Positions 41,588 to 54,856 of a stretch of DNA of 64,000 bases are shown one piece after another (position 1 is the first letter of the stretch; each line of letters begins with the position of its first letter). Made by a program: the position numbers and the translations under genes. Under the pieces are notes generated by a model that saw only the letters and a list, made by a program, of their open reading frames with translations, made no database searches and had not been told where the DNA came from. The DNA is from Salinisphaera sp. G21_0. GTDB lineage: Bacteria > Pseudomonadota > Gammaproteobacteria > Pseudomonadales > Endozoicomonadaceae. The stretch lies in assembly GCF_017744115.1 (NCBI RefSeq), contig NZ_JAGHQW010000002.1, forward strand, positions 124,001 through 188,000, in the 5' to 3' direction.

Positions 41588-43171
41588 ATGGCAGTCACGA
41601 CACGCCCGATTCGCCGGGCTCTGATTAGCGTTTCCGACAAAACAGGAATTGTTGAGTTCGCCCGGACACTGCAACAGCATTCGGTTGAAATTCTGTCCAC
41701 AGGCGGAACTTATGCACTGCTGGTTGAGAACGATATTCCTGCCATTGAGATCTCCGACTATACCGGCTTCCCGGAAATGATGGACGGCCGGGTGAAAACC
41801 CTCCACCCCAAGGTTCATGGTGGTATTCTGGGCCGCAGCGGTCAGGACGAATCCGTCATGGACCAGCATGGCATCCAACCTATCGACCTGGTTGTGGTCA
41901 ACCTCTACCCCTTCGAACAAACCATTGCCCGCCCTGACTGCGATCTGGCCACCGCCATTGAGAACATCGATATTGGCGGCCCGACCATGGTTCGGGCCGC
42001 TGCCAAGAACTACCGCGATACCACCATTGTGGTGAACGCCAGCAATTACCAGTGCGTACTCGACAGCCTGGCTGACAATAATGGCTTGATTGACCTGGCC
42101 ACCCGCTTTGATCTGGCCGTGAAGGCATTTGAGCATACAGCCGGCTACGATGGTGCCATTGCCAACTACCTGGGCACAGTCATTAACAGCGATGACGATG
42201 AGCCGGAAGCTTTCCCCCGCACCTTCAACAGCCAGTTTATTAAAGTGGAAGATCTGCGCTACGGTGAAAACCCGCACCAGAAAGCCGCCTTCTACACAGA
42301 AAAGAACCCACCTGAAGGCACGGTTTCCAGCGCCAGACAACTGCAGGGCAAAGCCCTTTCCTACAACAATATTGCCGATACCGATGCGGCCCTGGAATGC
42401 GTTAAAGCGTTTGATCTGCCAGCCTGCGTTATCGTCAAACACGCCAACCCCTGCGGTGTGGCAACCGGCACAGATATTCTTGAAGCCTACAACCGCGCTT
42501 ACGAAACTGACCCAACCTCTGCCTTCGGCGGCATTATTGCCTTTAACCGCAAGCTGGATATGGCCACAGCCCGTACCATTATTGAGCGCCAGTTTGTGGA
42601 AGTCATTATCGCTCCGGAAGTGGACGTTGAAGCGGCCGCCATTCTTCAGAATAAGCAGAACATTCGAGTATTAAACGCTGGCCAACTGTCAGCCGAGCCA
42701 ACTCCGTTCCCGGATTTCAAGCGTGTCAATGGCGGCCTGCTGGTTCAGGATTCCGATATCCGTATTGTTGATCCTGCTGATCTGAAAGTGGTGACGGATC
42801 GCGCCCCGACCGAACAGGAAATGGCCGACCTTCAGTTCGCCTGGAAGGTGGCGAAATTTGTGAAATCCAATGCCATTGTCTATGCCAGACACTCACAGAC
42901 AATCGGTATCGGCGCAGGCCAGATGAGCCGTGTCTACAGTGCCCGTATTGCCGGCATCAAGGCAGCGGATGAAGGGCTGGAAGTTCGTGGTTCCGTGATG
43001 GCATCCGATGCCTTCTTCCCATTCCGGGACGGTATTGACGCCGCAGCCAGCGCAGGTATAACTGCGGTCATCCAGCCCGGTGGCTCCATGCGAGACCAGG
43101 AAGTGATTGACGCCGCCAACCAGGCAGGCATAGCCATGGTGTTTACCGGCGTTCGGCATTTCCGCCATTGA
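41588..43171 (+). CDS. purH: bifunctional AICAR transformylase/IMP cyclohydrolase
   Basis: PurH catalyses the last two steps to IMP. The 527-residue protein has the N-terminal cyclohydrolase domain ([51 protein letters not shown]) and the C-terminal transformylase domain ([40 protein letters not shown], the catalytic KH and AFGGIIAFN). The final [10 protein letters not shown] is typical. Length matches E. coli (529). purD follows, as in many gammaproteobacteria. Confidence 0.97.
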   Translation: MAVTTRPIRRALISVSDKTGIVEFARTLQQHSVEILSTGGTYALLVENDIPAIEISDYTGFPEMMDGRVKTLHPKVHGGILGRSGQDESVMDQHGIQPIDLVVVNLYPFEQTIARPDCDLATAIENIDIGGPTMVRAAAKNYRDTTIVVNASNYQCVLDSLADNNGLIDLATRFDLAVKAFEHTAGYDGAIANYLGTVINSDDDEPEAFPRTFNSQFIKVEDLRYGENPHQKAAFYTEKNPPEGTVSSARQLQGKALSYNNIADTDAALECVKAFDLPACVIVKHANPCGVATGTDILEAYNRAYETDPTSAFGGIIAFNRKLDMATARTIIERQFVEVIIAPEVDVEAAAILQNKQNIRVLNAGQLSAEPTPFPDFKRVNGGLLVQDSDIRIVDPADLKVVTDRAPTEQEMADLQFAWKVAKFVKSNAIVYARHSQTIGIGAGQMSRVYSARIAGIKAADEGLEVRGSVMASDAFFPFRDGIDAAASAGITAVIQPGGSMRDQEVIDAANQAGIAMVFTGVRHFRH

Positions 43172-43186
43172 TGGTTCAAAACAAAA

Positions 43187-43209
43187 AGGCTGAAGAACAG
43201 GTTCAGCCT
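43187..43209 (+). terminator. hairpin after purH
   Basis: AGGCTGAA and TTCAGCCT form a perfect eight-base-pair stem with a seven-base loop. It begins 16 bases after the purH stop but has no immediate T-tract, so termination may be partial. purD transcription may pass through it. Confidence 0.45.
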
Positions 43210-43247
43210 CCACGAAAAAATTTTCCCAAGCAGAAATCACAAAAAGA

Positions 43248-43284
43248 AAACCTTTGTACACTCCGTGGTCTCTGTGGTTCAAAA
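43248..43284. repeat. dispersed repeat unit upstream of purD
   Basis: The stretch CCTTTGTACACTCCGTGGTC followed by TCTGTGGTTC resembles the right arm of the inverted repeat found downstream of purD (44603-44682), sharing the CTTTGT, CTCTG and GTT blocks. It looks like one arm of a dispersed intergenic repeat family. Confidence 0.5.
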
Positions 43285-43298
43285 AAAGGACATCCTTT

Positions 43299-44579
43299 AT
43301 GAAAGTACTGATCATCGGAAATGGCGGGCGGGAGCATGCCCTGGCATGGAAAGCGGCTCAAGACGACGATGTTACACAGGTGTTTGTCGCTCCCGGTAAT
43401 GCTGGCACCGCCTCTGAAAACAAAGTATCCAACGTTGCTATCGATGTGCTGGATATCACCAGAATGGTTGAATTTGCCCAATCAGAAAGCATTGACCTGA
43501 CCATTGTCGGCCCGGAAGCACCTCTGGTGGCCGGCGTTGTTGACCGGTTTGAACAAGCAGGTCTGGCGATATTTGGTCCACTACAGGCGGCGGCCCAGCT
43601 GGAAGGTTCAAAGGCATTCACCAAAGATTTTCTTGCCCGCCATAATATCCCCACCGCCGCCTACCAGAACTTCACAGAAATTGAACCCGCCAAAGCCTAC
43701 ATCAAACAACAGGGTACACCTATTGTGGTGAAAGCTGATGGACTTGCTGCCGGTAAAGGCGTGATTCTCGCCCAGACTGAGCAGGAAGCTTTTGCTGCCA
43801 TTGACGACATGCTGGCTGGCAATGCTTTTGGTGAAGCCGGCCACCGTGTGGTGATTGAAGAGTTTCTGACCGGCGAAGAAGCCAGTTTTATCGTCATGGT
43901 GGATGGCAAAAACATTCTCCCCCTGGCCACCAGTCAGGATCACAAGGCCCGTGACAATGGCGATAAAGGCCCGAATACCGGTGGTATGGGTGCGTATTCT
44001 CCTGCGCCTGTGGTGACGCAGGCGATTCATGATCGCGCCATGAAAGAAGTCATCATCCCAACGGTACAGGGCATGGCCAGCGAAGGCATGCCATACCGGG
44101 GCTTCCTCTACGCCGGATTGATGATTGATACTGATGGCACCCCCAAAGTACTGGAATACAACTGTCGTTTTGGTGATCCGGAAACCCAGCCCATCCTGAT
44201 GCGCCTGAAGTCCAGCCTGGTAGAACTGTGCCTGGCCGGTACCCGTGGTGAGCTGGATCAGGCTGACATTGAGTGGGACAGCCGCACTGCCCTTGGTGTG
44301 GTCATGGCAGCCGGTGGTTACCCGGAAGCCTACCACAAGGGTGATGAAATCACGGGCATCGACAACATCAGCAATGCCAAAGTCTTCCAGGCGGGAACCC
44401 GTGTTGAAGAGGGCAAAACCCTGACCAATGGCGGCCGGGTACTCTGTGTGACCGCCCTGGGCAAGACCGTGAAGGAAGCTCAACAGCAGGCCTATAACGC
44501 GGTCACAACCATTGACTGGAAAGACGTCTACTATCGTACAGACATCGGCCATAGAGCCATTGCCCGGGAAGAGGCATAG
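43299..44579 (+). CDS. purD: phosphoribosylamine-glycine ligase
   Basis: PurD joins phosphoribosylamine and glycine using ATP, the second step of purine synthesis. The 426-residue ATP-grasp enzyme has the N-terminal KVLIIGNGGREHALAWK, the TIVGPEAPLVAGVVD segment, PIVVKADGLAAGKGVILA, the family signature RFGDPETQPILMRLKSSL, and GYPEAYHKGDEI. The ATG at 43299 with AAAGGA before it is the family start. It follows purH after 127 bases; a repeat pair lies on each side. Confidence 0.97.
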   Translation: MKVLIIGNGGREHALAWKAAQDDDVTQVFVAPGNAGTASENKVSNVAIDVLDITRMVEFAQSESIDLTIVGPEAPLVAGVVDRFEQAGLAIFGPLQAAAQLEGSKAFTKDFLARHNIPTAAYQNFTEIEPAKAYIKQQGTPIVVKADGLAAGKGVILAQTEQEAFAAIDDMLAGNAFGEAGHRVVIEEFLTGEEASFIVMVDGKNILPLATSQDHKARDNGDKGPNTGGMGAYSPAPVVTQAIHDRAMKEVIIPTVQGMASEGMPYRGFLYAGLMIDTDGTPKVLEYNCRFGDPETQPILMRLKSSLVELCLAGTRGELDQADIEWDSRTALGVVMAAGGYPEAYHKGDEITGIDNISNAKVFQAGTRVEEGKTLTNGGRVLCVTALGKTVKEAQQQAYNAVTTIDWKDVYYRTDIGHRAIAREEA

Positions 44580-44602
44580 TTACAGAGGCCAGGCAAAAGA
44601 CT

Positions 44603-44683
44603 GTTAACCACAGAGAACACAAAGCCCACAAAGATAAACTTCTTATCTTTTTTCTTCGTGAGCTTTGTTCCCTCTGCAGTTTA
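44603..44683. repeat. large imperfect inverted repeat downstream of purD
   Basis: The left arm AACCACAGAGAACACAAAGC plus CCACAAAGATAAA pairs with the right arm TTTCTTCGTGAGCTTTGTTC plus CCTCTGCAGTTT, with only a few mismatches over about 32 bases each. CACAGAG/CACAAAG/CACGAAG units of this type are dispersed intergenic repeats. It may also fold in the purD message and act as a terminator or stabiliser. Confidence 0.65.
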
Positions 44684-44824
44684 AAAAAAGCCTTTCACTT
44701 CGTCATACTTTGAGAAAATCCCCTGAATTTCCTGTTATTGCGTAAATCGTTGACTGATTCACTGTCCAACCCATCAGTTTTCAGTATAATTCTGCAATAA
44801 ATATGAAAAACGGAATTTTCAACA

Positions 44825-47188
44825 GTGTTTTATCAAGCCTTTACACGGCAAAAATGGACATTCGCACTGTTATTTATTTTATCGTTTACTTTCTCCGCCC
44901 TGAATGCATCTGCGAATGTCGACATTAATCAATCGTCCTACTTACTCCAACCCGGAGCGAGTACAGAGTTCTATATTGACGACACTAGCCAACTATCTAT
45001 CAATGCGCTGGTTGAGGGAGCGTTCAAATACCGCTTTGCCCCATGGCAGCCCAACTTACTCAACGCTGAAGAACAGCAACAAAACCTCTGGTTACGCTTT
45101 CCTGTTACCAACCATACGTCAGAAATAGTCCATCCCGTCCTGTCTGTGGATTATCAGCAGCAGGAACTGCCGACCCTTTATCTCAAATACATCCGCGCTG
45201 CCACTGGCAAGACGGTCGTTAAACCACTGCCACTGGATCAGGTCAACACCACGACCTTTACACTGCTACCAGCTCAGTCCGCAATGATATACCTTAAAAC
45301 ACCGTTTCATCCGGAGCTGAGCAATAGTCTGAAACTGGGTAGCTTTGATCAGTTGATCAAACAGCAGCGATATAAGCTCTGGCAAACCGGATTAATCAGC
45401 GGTCTTTTGATATCAATGATTCTTGCCAATGCCTGGCTTTTCCTGTCGATGAAACAGCCATCGAAAGCTTCAAACAGCCTGTCACTTTCTGGTCACCGTC
45501 GTATTTTTCATCTACTGCTGGCTTCAGGTGCTATCTTTACACTCGTCTTTATGGCTTCCTGGCAGGGCTATCTGAGTACCTGGTTTTACATACCCATCAC
45601 CGCAGAAGCCTGGCTCTACAAATTATCACTGCTGTTAATCAGCCTGACCTTCTGTCAGCTGGCCATAAACCTCTTTGGCTATCATAGGCCGCGGCTTATC
45701 CGTTTCTTTAATATTTTCTCGTTTATTTACCTGGTATCAGCCCTGTGGTTGCCACTAAGCGACAGTAGTATGTTAAATACTCATCTGCTGGTACTGACAC
45801 TGATCGGTAATGCCTGCTTCTGCCTGTCTTTCTGGCTGGTAAAACCCCATCGCCTCTATATCTCACCCTGGTTGCTGGCTCCCCTCGTCATCAGTCAATT
45901 TATTTTCGCCCTGAACCAAACCGGTGCATTGGGGATATCTTCCAGAAACACGACCTGGCTACTGATTCAAACATTAGCTTTGACCCTCGGCTTCCTGTCA
46001 CTGTCCGGGAGAGTCGACAGAAAAGTGCTCAGCAGGGAAAAATTGACTGATAGCAACCAGCACCAGAATGAGCTGGACGAAGAGACCATGAAGTCGCTGG
46101 GCCATGAAATGCGCACGCCACTGAATGGTGTGATGGGCATGTCAGAGCTGTTACTGAGCACACCACTGACCCCGAAGCAGGAAGACTACGTGCAAACACT
46201 TCGCTACGCGGGTTATGAACTGGGCAACCTGGTCAATCTACTGGCCTCAAGCATTAAGGCTCAAAACCAGGAAATAACGTCGGACACACGACTGGTTGAT
46301 ATACACAACACAGTGGATGAGCTGATTCATCATTTCCAGTATCGCGCGGAACAGCAGAATATTGAAATCATCTGCTTCGTTGATGAAAGCATGCCCGCCG
46401 AATGTCATATCGATGGCTATCGGGTGTCATTGATTCTGGAAGCATTTCTGTTCTATGGGCTGAGTCAGGCTGAAACGGGAGAGATTGCGCTTTCTATTCA
46501 GAGAGATGCTGCTGGTAAGCTGCTGTTTGAGTTCAGTTTCAAAAACCCTGCCGGTAGCAGCCTTGCAGAAAAACATTTATCCGGTGAGCACTCTTTATCC
46601 GAGATAAAAACAGAGACAGCCATAGGGCTGAATCTATACCTTGCGACTCGCCTTATACGACAGCTTGGAGGAAAGGTCAGTAAACGGACCAATATCATCT
46701 CATTTACCTTGCCCTGCTCCTGTGGAGAAGAAAATAAGCAACCCGGTCAAGATGAAATACCTCAGCAAAACCAGTATGAAAATATGCGGGTACTGATTGC
46801 TGATGATAACGCAACCTGTCGTAAGGTGCTCCGCCAGCAATGCCAACTATTGGGTATTACGGTGATTGAAGCAGAAGATGGCCTGAAAGCCCTTGCCATG
46901 ATTCGTAACGAAGCTTACCTGAACCGGGCATTTGATATCATTATTCTTGACCACCAGATGCCCGGGCTGAAAGGACTGCAGGTTGCAGAAAGAATCAATG
47001 ACGACCCGGTTGTTGACCCCTTGCCAGCCATTATTATGCTCACCGGGGTCAGTAACCCTCCCAGTAAGTACCAGTCCAGCAAACTGGGTATCAGCTCAAT
47101 TCTCACCAAGCCGGTTACCCGGTTTACCGTACAAAGAGCCTTGATAAAGGCCCTTAACAGCAGGCAACAGCGTTATACGGAAGCATGA
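44825..47188 (+). CDS. hybrid sensor kinase-like protein, 7TMR-DISM sensor, degenerate ATPase domain, receiver
   Basis: A 787-residue membrane protein. It has a signal-like N terminus, a periplasmic 7TMR-DISMED2-type domain (about 35-175, [21 protein letters not shown]), seven hydrophobic helices (about 190-390), a HisKA helix with the phosphoacceptor His427 in [19 protein letters not shown], an ATPase-like region (about 480-630), and a C-terminal receiver domain with Asp709 in ILDHQMPG. In the ATPase region the N-box asparagines are missing ([19 protein letters not shown] where NLLxNAIKFT is expected), as are the DTGxG loop and a full G2 box. The layout is that of RetS/LadS/BarA relatives. 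Activity as an autokinase is therefore doubtful. The start is a GTG. Its end overlaps the converging hemE end by 16 bases. Confidence 0.85.
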   Translation: MFYQAFTRQKWTFALLFILSFTFSALNASANVDINQSSYLLQPGASTEFYIDDTSQLSINALVEGAFKYRFAPWQPNLLNAEEQQQNLWLRFPVTNHTSEIVHPVLSVDYQQQELPTLYLKYIRAATGKTVVKPLPLDQVNTTTFTLLPAQSAMIYLKTPFHPELSNSLKLGSFDQLIKQQRYKLWQTGLISGLLISMILANAWLFLSMKQPSKASNSLSLSGHRRIFHLLLASGAIFTLVFMASWQGYLSTWFYIPITAEAWLYKLSLLLISLTFCQLAINLFGYHRPRLIRFFNIFSFIYLVSALWLPLSDSSMLNTHLLVLTLIGNACFCLSFWLVKPHRLYISPWLLAPLVISQFIFALNQTGALGISSRNTTWLLIQTLALTLGFLSLSGRVDRKVLSREKLTDSNQHQNELDEETMKSLGHEMRTPLNGVMGMSELLLSTPLTPKQEDYVQTLRYAGYELGNLVNLLASSIKAQNQEITSDTRLVDIHNTVDELIHHFQYRAEQQNIEIICFVDESMPAECHIDGYRVSLILEAFLFYGLSQAETGEIALSIQRDAAGKLLFEFSFKNPAGSSLAEKHLSGEHSLSEIKTETAIGLNLYLATRLIRQLGGKVSKRTNIISFTLPCSCGEENKQPGQDEIPQQNQYENMRVLIADDNATCRKVLRQQCQLLGITVIEAEDGLKALAMIRNEAYLNRAFDIIILDHQMPGLKGLQVAERINDDPVVDPLPAIIMLTGVSNPPSKYQSSKLGISSILTKPVTRFTVQRALIKALNSRQQRYTEA

Positions 47189-48243
47189 TATTGGGCAGAC
47201 AGTTCATGTACGGCATTGACAAAGGCACCCGCCTTTTCCGGTTCAACATATTGGTGAATGCCATGCCCCAGATTGAACACATGGCCATTGCCTGTGCCAA
47301 ATTTTTCCAGAACGGTTGCCACTTCCCGGCGAATACGTTCAGGTGATGCATAAAGCGTTGATGGGTCCATATTGCCCTGTAAAGCCACCCGGTTACCTAC
47401 CCTCTGTCGTGCTTCACCCATATCGGTTGTCCAGTCCAGACCCAGGGCATCGGCACCGGTATCGGCCATCGCTTCAAGCCACTGCCCACCATTTTTGGTA
47501 AAGAGAATAACCGGCACTTTTCTGCCTTCATTTTCCCGCTTCAGGCCTTTAACAATCCTGCCCATATAGTGCAGTGAGAAGTCACGATAGTTCTGTGGAC
47601 TGAGCACCCCACCCCAGGTATCAAAAATCTGCACCGCCTGGGCACCCGCTTCTATCTGGGCATTCAGGTAGCTGGTCACTGACTCGGCAAGCACGCTCAA
47701 CACTTGCTTCAGCAGTTCCGGCTGATCAAACATCATCGCTTTTATACGACGAAAGTCTTTGCTGCTGCCACCTTCAATCATATAGGTTGCCAGTGTCCAG
47801 GGGCTGCCGGAAAAACCAATCAGGGGCACCCGGCCATTGAGTTCACGCCGAATGGTTCTCACAGCCTCCATCACATAACCCAGGTCTTTTTCCGGATCTG
47901 GCACGGTCAACGCTGCCACATCAGCGGCAGTACGAACCGGCTTTTTGAACTTCGGCCCTTCACCGGCTTCAAAATAAAGCCCAAGGCCCATGGCATCGGG
48001 AATCGTGAGAATATCGGAAAAGAGAATCGCCGCATCCAGCGGGAATCGCTCCAATGGCTGCAAAGTTACTTCACAGGCCAACTCTGCGTTCTGGCACAGG
48101 GCCATAAAGTCACCGGCACGGGCCCTGGTTTCCCGGTATTCCGGTAAATAACGACCGGCCTGGCGCATCATCCAGACGGGAGTTACATCAACTGGCTCCC
48201 TGAGCAAAGCTCGAAGAAAGCGGTCATTTTTCAATGGAGTCAT
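47173..48243 (-). CDS. hemE: uroporphyrinogen decarboxylase
   Basis: HemE decarboxylates uroporphyrinogen III to coproporphyrinogen III in haem synthesis. The 356-residue protein has the two family signatures, [20 protein letters not shown] near the start and [17 protein letters not shown] at about 145, plus [11 protein letters not shown] and LGLDWTTDM. Length matches E. coli (354). It is read in the same direction as gltD but is separated from it by a strong terminator, so it has its own promoter. Confidence 0.97.
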   Translation of the reverse strand: MTPLKNDRFLRALLREPVDVTPVWMMRQAGRYLPEYRETRARAGDFMALCQNAELACEVTLQPLERFPLDAAILFSDILTIPDAMGLGLYFEAGEGPKFKKPVRTAADVAALTVPDPEKDLGYVMEAVRTIRRELNGRVPLIGFSGSPWTLATYMIEGGSSKDFRRIKAMMFDQPELLKQVLSVLAESVTSYLNAQIEAGAQAVQIFDTWGGVLSPQNYRDFSLHYMGRIVKGLKRENEGRKVPVILFTKNGGQWLEAMADTGADALGLDWTTDMGEARQRVGNRVALQGNMDPSTLYASPERIRREVATVLEKFGTGNGHVFNLGHGIHQYVEPEKAGAFVNAVHELSAQYHASV

Positions 48244-48300
48244 AAAAGTCCCGATACCAGCGTTGCCTGAACCATCAGTATTCCAGGCTGTAGAAAAAAC

Positions 48301-48331
48301 AGGGGCGCTTCCGGATTGGAAAAACGCCCCT
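48301..48331 (-). terminator. intrinsic terminator of gltBD
   Basis: AGGGGCG and CGCCCCT form a seven-base-pair GC-rich stem. On the minus strand it is followed by GTTTTTTC. It lies 27 bases beyond the gltD stop. Confidence 0.85.
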
Positions 48332-48357
48332 ATGTTATCGTAAAAAAAAGTGAATAA

Positions 48358-49848
<1,491 letters not shown>

Positions 49849-49887
49849 TCAATACCTGATCTTTTGCCATCCCTGAGGACACCCTGA

Positions 49888-52800
49888 TTACTCAGGGCTA
49901 CCATGGGTACTGGCCAGCAAGGTATCGAGACTGGCAGCTTTTGGCTTCACCAGCCAGAAACGACCACTGTAGTCATAAAAGTCATCAATCAGCTCCTGTC
50001 CCCAGGCACTGCCGGTCTCGGCAACATAGTCTTCCAGGACACTCAGCAGGTGTGATTGATAAGGTTCCATGGCTTCATTATCAATGCGATGTATATCCAC
50101 TAATTCATGGTTATAACGATCAACAAAACTTCTTTCCAGATCCAGCACGTAGGCAAAACCACCGGTCATGCCCGCACCGAAGTTATGGCCCGCCCGGCCC
50201 AGTACAGTCACCAGACCACCGGTCATGTATTCACAACAGTGGTCGCCTGCACCTTCCACCACAACATTGGCACCAGAGTTACGAACACCGAGGCGTTCAC
50301 CGGCACGACCCGCTGCGTATAGTGTTCCACCGGTGGCACCATAGAGACAGGTGTTACCAATGATAGAGGTTTCATAGGTGACGAAACTGCTGCCAACCGG
50401 CGGGTAGATCACCAGCTTGCCGCCGGTCATGCCCTTACCCACATAGTCGTTGGCATCCCCTTCCAGGCGCATCTCCAGACCACCAGCGTTCCAGACACCA
50501 AAGCTCTGACCCGCGGAACCGGTCAGGTTCAGCTTCAGGGGATTATCCGCCATGCCCTGGTTACCGTAACGTTTGGCAATCTCACCGGATAGACGGGCAC
50601 CGATGGAACGATCACAGTTGCCCACCGTAAAACTGAACTCACCACCTTCTCCGTTTTCGATGGTATCCATCGTCTGGCGAACCATCTCTTCCGCCAACTC
50701 ACCTTTGTCGTAGGGTGGGTTACGATCTACCTGACAGGTCATGGGCTTGTCCGCAGGCACATCAGCACTGCCGAGAATCGGGGACAGGTCCAGGTTCTGC
50801 TGCTTTTCCGTCAGGCCCGGCAAAATCTCCAGCAACTCAGTGCGGCCGACCACCTCTTCAAGGGTTCTGGCACCCAGCAAGGCCAGCCACTCACGCACTT
50901 CTTCAGCAACAAAGGTAAAGAAGTTCATAACCATTTCAACATCACCCTTGAAGTGCTCTTCCCGGAGTGACTTATCCTGAGTCGCCACACCGGTAGCGCA
51001 GTTATTCAGATGACAGATACGCAGGTATTTACACCCCATGGCAATCATGGGTGTAGTACCAAAACCAAAACTTTCCGCACCAAGAATGGCCGCCTTGACC
51101 ACATCCAGACCGGTCTTGAGACCACCATCCGTCTGCAGGCGAACCTTACCACGCAGATCATTGCCCCGAAGCGTTTGATGGGCTTCACTCAGACCCAGCT
51201 CCCATGGTGAACCGGCATAACGAATAGACGTCAGAGGACTTGCAGCAGTACCGCCATCATAACCGGAAATGGTGATCAGATCCGCATAGGCCTTGGCAAC
51301 GCCTGCTGCAATAGTACCGACGCCGGGTTCAGATACCAGCTTGACGGAAACCAGCGCCTCGGGATTCACCTGTTTAAGGTCATAAATCAGCTGAGCCAGA
51401 TCCTCGATGGAATAGATATCATGGTGTGGTGGTGGTGAAATCAGGGTAACTCCCGGCACAGAGTAGCGCAGACGGGCAATCAGCTCATTTACCTTGCCAC
51501 CGGGCAACTGACCACCTTCGCCGGGCTTGGCCCCCTGGGCAACCTTGATCTGCAGGACTTCGGCATTCACCAGGTAGTGAGGGGTTACCCCAAAACGACC
51601 CGAGGCAATCTGCTTGATTTTGGACATACGATTGGTGCCGAAGCGGGCTTCATCTTCACCTCCTTCACCGGAGTTGGAACGACCACCAAGACGGTTCATC
51701 GCTTCCGCCAGAGCTTCATGAGCTTCCGGGGACAAAGCACCAAGACTCATGGCCGCAGAATCAAACCGGCGCACGATATCACCAACAGATTCAACCTCGT
51801 CCATCGCAAGTGCCTTATCATTGCGCTTGAGACCCAGCAGGTCACGCAGAGTAGCCACTGGGCGTTGGTTGACCAGTTCGGCGTATTTCCGGTACTCCTG
51901 ATAGTCGCCGGTTTTAACGGCAACCTGTAACTGTTGCACCACATCCGGATTGAAAGCGTGGTACTCACTGTCGTGTACATACTTCAACAGGCCACCCTGC
52001 TGAATTGGCTTACGGGCTTTCCAGGCCGTTTCGGCCAGCAGGCCCAGTTCATAATGGAAGTCTTCGAAGCGGGCACCCTGAATACGGCTTTGAACACCGC
52101 AGAAGCACAGATCGACAATCTCTCTGGCAAGACCCACGGCTTCAAACAGCTGCGCTCCCCGATAAGAGGCAATGGTAGAGATTCCCATTTTAGAAAGGAT
52201 CTTCATTAACCCTTTTCCAATGCCTTTACGATAAGCCTTGTACGCTTCCCGGGGATCGGTCATTACCTCACCGGAGCGAATCTGGTCATTAATGATTTCA
52301 TAGGCCAGATAAGGGTATACGGCGGTGGCACCAAACCCGATCAGCACCGCAAACTGGTGGGAGTCACGGGCAGACGCGGTTTCAACAATAATATTGGACT
52401 CAGAACGCAGGCCTTTGCCAATCAACCGGTGATGCACGGCACCCGTCGCCATAGCCGCTGGCACTGGCAGCAGCCCCTGATCGATATGGCGGTCAGAAAG
52501 GCAAATTAACACCTTGCCAGATTGCACCGCTTGTTCCGCCTGGTCACAGATATTCAACACCGCCTGCTCAAGACCAATAGACGGGTCGTAAGTCAGGTTG
52601 ATGGTGGCTGGCTCAAAGGACTTATGCTGATGACGAACACTCATCAGGTCCAGGAATTTCGCAGTGGACAGTACAGGTGACTTGAGAATGACCCGGGCAG
52701 CGTGCTCCGGTGTTTCTTCAAACAGGTTCAACTCACGACCCAGGCAGGTTTCCAGCGACATAACGATCGCTTCACGCAGCGGATCAATGGGTGGGTTGGT

Positions 52801-54345
52801 TACCTGGGCAAACTGCTGGCGGAAGTAATCATAGACCGTCCGGGTTCTGCCAGAGAGCACGGCCATTGGCGTATCGTCGCCCATAGAACCAACCGCTTCC
52901 TGGCCAGACTCCACCAGTGGACGGATCACCTGATCACGTTCCTCAAAGGTGACCATAAACATCTTCTGATAGACGTTTAGCTGTTCAGGAGACAGGTGGT
53001 CAACCTTGTAATCATCTTCACTGAAGTGAGAACGGATACGATAGGCGTTCTGCTTCAGCCACTTTTTGTAGGGCTGACGGACTTTCAGTTTGTCATCAAT
53101 ATCATGGGCCTGGTGCAGTTCGCCTGTTTCGGTATCAATCGCCAGAACTTCTCCCGGCCCAACCCGGCCTTTGGCAACCACATCTTCAGGCTTATAGCCA
53201 TGAACGCCAACCTCTGAAGCCACAGTCAAATAACCGTTTCTGGTAATAACCCAGCGTGACGGGCGCAGGCCGTTACGGTCCAGGGCACAGACGGCGTTGC
53301 GGCCATCGGTAATAACCAGGCCGGCAGGGCCGTCCCAGGGCTCCATATGCATGGAACTGTATTCATAGAATGCCCTGAGGTCCGGATCCATGGTGTCGAC
53401 ATTCTGCCATGCGGGCGGAACCAGCATGCGAATGGCACGGTAAAGATCCACACCACCAGCGACCAGCACCTCCATCATGTTGTCCAGGCTGGATGAATCA
53501 GAGCCGGTGCGATTCACCAGGGGAGAAATATCATCAAGCGTTGGCAGCAACGGTGACTGGAACTTCTGACGACGGGCCTCTGCCCAGTTGCGGTTACCGG
53601 TGATGGTATTGATTTCACCATTGTGAGCCAGCATGCGGAATGGCTGGGCCAGCTGCCAGCGCGGCATGGTATTGGTAGAAAACCGCTGATGAAATACACA
53701 GATGGCGGTTTCAAAGCGGGTATCGCCAAGGTCCGGATAAAACGTTGGCAGGTCCACCGGCATCATCAAACCTTTATAGGTGATGACCCTGGGCGACAGT
53801 GAGCAGATATAGTAATCCTGGTCTTCCGCCATCGCCATATTGGTGTAACGGCGAGCCATGTAGAGCCTGGCATTAAACTCTTTCTCGTCAAGCTCACCTT
53901 CGGGGGTAACAAAAATCTGTTCAATGCCCGGCAGCAGGTCTTTGGCGATGGGGCCAAGGCAGTCAACATTAACAGGAACCTGGCGCCAGCCTACCACGTT
54001 GAGCCGCTGCTTCTGCAACTCTTTCTCAAGCGTTTTTTTGCCTTTCCCCGCCCGGGCTTTATCCGTGTTGAGAAAGACCATCCCCACGGCATATTGTCCG
54101 GGCAGCTCGCAGCCAAACTTTTCTTTCGCAACCGTTCGGAAAAAAGTATCCGGTGTTTGAATCAACAGGCCACAGCCGTCGCCTGTTTTACCGTCGGCAG
54201 CAATACCGCCACGGTGAGTCATACAGGTCAGTGCTTCAATCGCCGTTTTCAGAAGGTGGTGACTTTTCTTACCTTCCATCTGGGCAATGAGCCCGAAACC
54301 ACAGTTATCCCGAAACTCCCCGGGATTATACAGACCTGCTTTCAT
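49888..54345 (-). CDS. gltB: glutamate synthase large subunit
   Basis: GltB transfers the amide of glutamine to 2-oxoglutarate. The 1485-residue protein begins [18 protein letters not shown]; Cys15 becomes the N-terminal nucleophile of the glutaminase domain after the short propeptide is cleaved. The central domain and the FMN-binding synthase domain follow ([30 protein letters not shown], the cluster cysteines in [19 protein letters not shown]), and then the beta-helix domain ([26 protein letters not shown]). The inner ATG at 54345 is preferred to one nine codons upstream because Pseudomonas homologues start MKAGLY. Length matches the family. Confidence 0.97.
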   Translation of the reverse strand: MKAGLYNPGEFRDNCGFGLIAQMEGKKSHHLLKTAIEALTCMTHRGGIAADGKTGDGCGLLIQTPDTFFRTVAKEKFGCELPGQYAVGMVFLNTDKARAGKGKKTLEKELQKQRLNVVGWRQVPVNVDCLGPIAKDLLPGIEQIFVTPEGELDEKEFNARLYMARRYTNMAMAEDQDYYICSLSPRVITYKGLMMPVDLPTFYPDLGDTRFETAICVFHQRFSTNTMPRWQLAQPFRMLAHNGEINTITGNRNWAEARRQKFQSPLLPTLDDISPLVNRTGSDSSSLDNMMEVLVAGGVDLYRAIRMLVPPAWQNVDTMDPDLRAFYEYSSMHMEPWDGPAGLVITDGRNAVCALDRNGLRPSRWVITRNGYLTVASEVGVHGYKPEDVVAKGRVGPGEVLAIDTETGELHQAHDIDDKLKVRQPYKKWLKQNAYRIRSHFSEDDYKVDHLSPEQLNVYQKMFMVTFEERDQVIRPLVESGQEAVGSMGDDTPMAVLSGRTRTVYDYFRQQFAQVTNPPIDPLREAIVMSLETCLGRELNLFEETPEHAARVILKSPVLSTAKFLDLMSVRHQHKSFEPATINLTYDPSIGLEQAVLNICDQAEQAVQSGKVLICLSDRHIDQGLLPVPAAMATGAVHHRLIGKGLRSESNIIVETASARDSHQFAVLIGFGATAVYPYLAYEIINDQIRSGEVMTDPREAYKAYRKGIGKGLMKILSKMGISTIASYRGAQLFEAVGLAREIVDLCFCGVQSRIQGARFEDFHYELGLLAETAWKARKPIQQGGLLKYVHDSEYHAFNPDVVQQLQVAVKTGDYQEYRKYAELVNQRPVATLRDLLGLKRNDKALAMDEVESVGDIVRRFDSAAMSLGALSPEAHEALAEAMNRLGGRSNSGEGGEDEARFGTNRMSKIKQIASGRFGVTPHYLVNAEVLQIKVAQGAKPGEGGQLPGGKVNELIARLRYSVPGVTLISPPPHHDIYSIEDLAQLIYDLKQVNPEALVSVKLVSEPGVGTIAAGVAKAYADLITISGYDGGTAASPLTSIRYAGSPWELGLSEAHQTLRGNDLRGKVRLQTDGGLKTGLDVVKAAILGAESFGFGTTPMIAMGCKYLRICHLNNCATGVATQDKSLREEHFKGDVEMVMNFFTFVAEEVREWLALLGARTLEEVVGRTELLEILPGLTEKQQNLDLSPILGSADVPADKPMTCQVDRNPPYDKGELAEEMVRQTMDTIENGEGGEFSFTVGNCDRSIGARLSGEIAKRYGNQGMADNPLKLNLTGSAGQSFGVWNAGGLEMRLEGDANDYVGKGMTGGKLVIYPPVGSSFVTYETSIIGNTCLYGATGGTLYAAGRAGERLGVRNSGANVVVEGAGDHCCEYMTGGLVTVLGRAGHNFGAGMTGGFAYVLDLERSFVDRYNHELVDIHRIDNEAMEPYQSHLLSVLEDYVAETGSAWGQELIDDFYDYSGRFWLVKPKAASLDTLLASTHGSPE

Positions 54346-54822
54346 AGGCACTTTCTCTACCAACCTCATCAACCCATTATTTTTCTGGCTCGCCTCGCCT
54401 TAACCAAAAGTCATCCCGACTTTCCCGGAGCCCGCTTCCACCTTGAAGTTGACTCCTATCCGGAAGGCTTCATGTTCCACTTTCTGAATCAGGTGAATAC
54501 ACGTCATTTAAACATTTTTGGTGTACCACCGGCACACTACCCTGTAGAGCCATAACTATTTTGTAACCGGTTTTGTAACCCGTGTGCTTTCCGCCTCTGG
54601 TAACAGGACTTCCCGCCATAATTATGCAGCTTAAGTGCATAAAAACAAATCTGGCTTATGGCCACTTGGCAGGCAAAACGGCTCGCCATTTTACACGGCT
54701 GTCACTGCAATCACAAATGACCCGCATCAATGCAAGTAAAAACCGTAATAATAGATTGATATATCGAAACTTTTTACAGCAAATTCACACAACCAAAAAT
54801 AGTTATGACTAATATAGTGAGA
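54346..54822. other. spacer between aroB and gltB
   Basis: About 480 bases upstream of gltB, on the minus strand. A plus-strand frame of 153 codons (54094-54555) runs through it from inside gltB and has no family resemblance. A GGTTTTGTAAC direct repeat of about ten bases lies near 54565. The gltB promoter must be here, but I cannot place it. Confidence 0.5.
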
Positions 54823-54842
54823 GCTGGAGAGTACGCTCCAGC
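54823..54842 (-). terminator. hairpin after aroB, possible terminator
   Basis: GCTGGAG and CTCCAGC form a perfect seven-base-pair stem with a six-base loop, 15 bases after the aroB stop. The following minus-strand sequence is only moderately T-rich, so termination may be weak. Confidence 0.5.
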
Positions 54843-54856
54843 CATTGAGAAAGTAT

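Noticed and set aside
41540-42442. 300-codon minus-strand open frame
   Set aside because: Antisense to purH; no family likeness and no ribosome site.
43608-44552. 314-codon minus-strand open frame
   Set aside because: Antisense to purD, whose own frame is conserved throughout.
44750-44790. TTGACT and TATAAT upstream of the hybrid kinase as a promoter
   Set aside because: The spacing between the two hexamers is about 29 bases, too long for a sigma-70 promoter; only the TATAAT might be used.
54094-54555. 153-codon plus-strand frame across the gltB start
   Set aside because: Mostly antisense to gltB; no recognisable protein.
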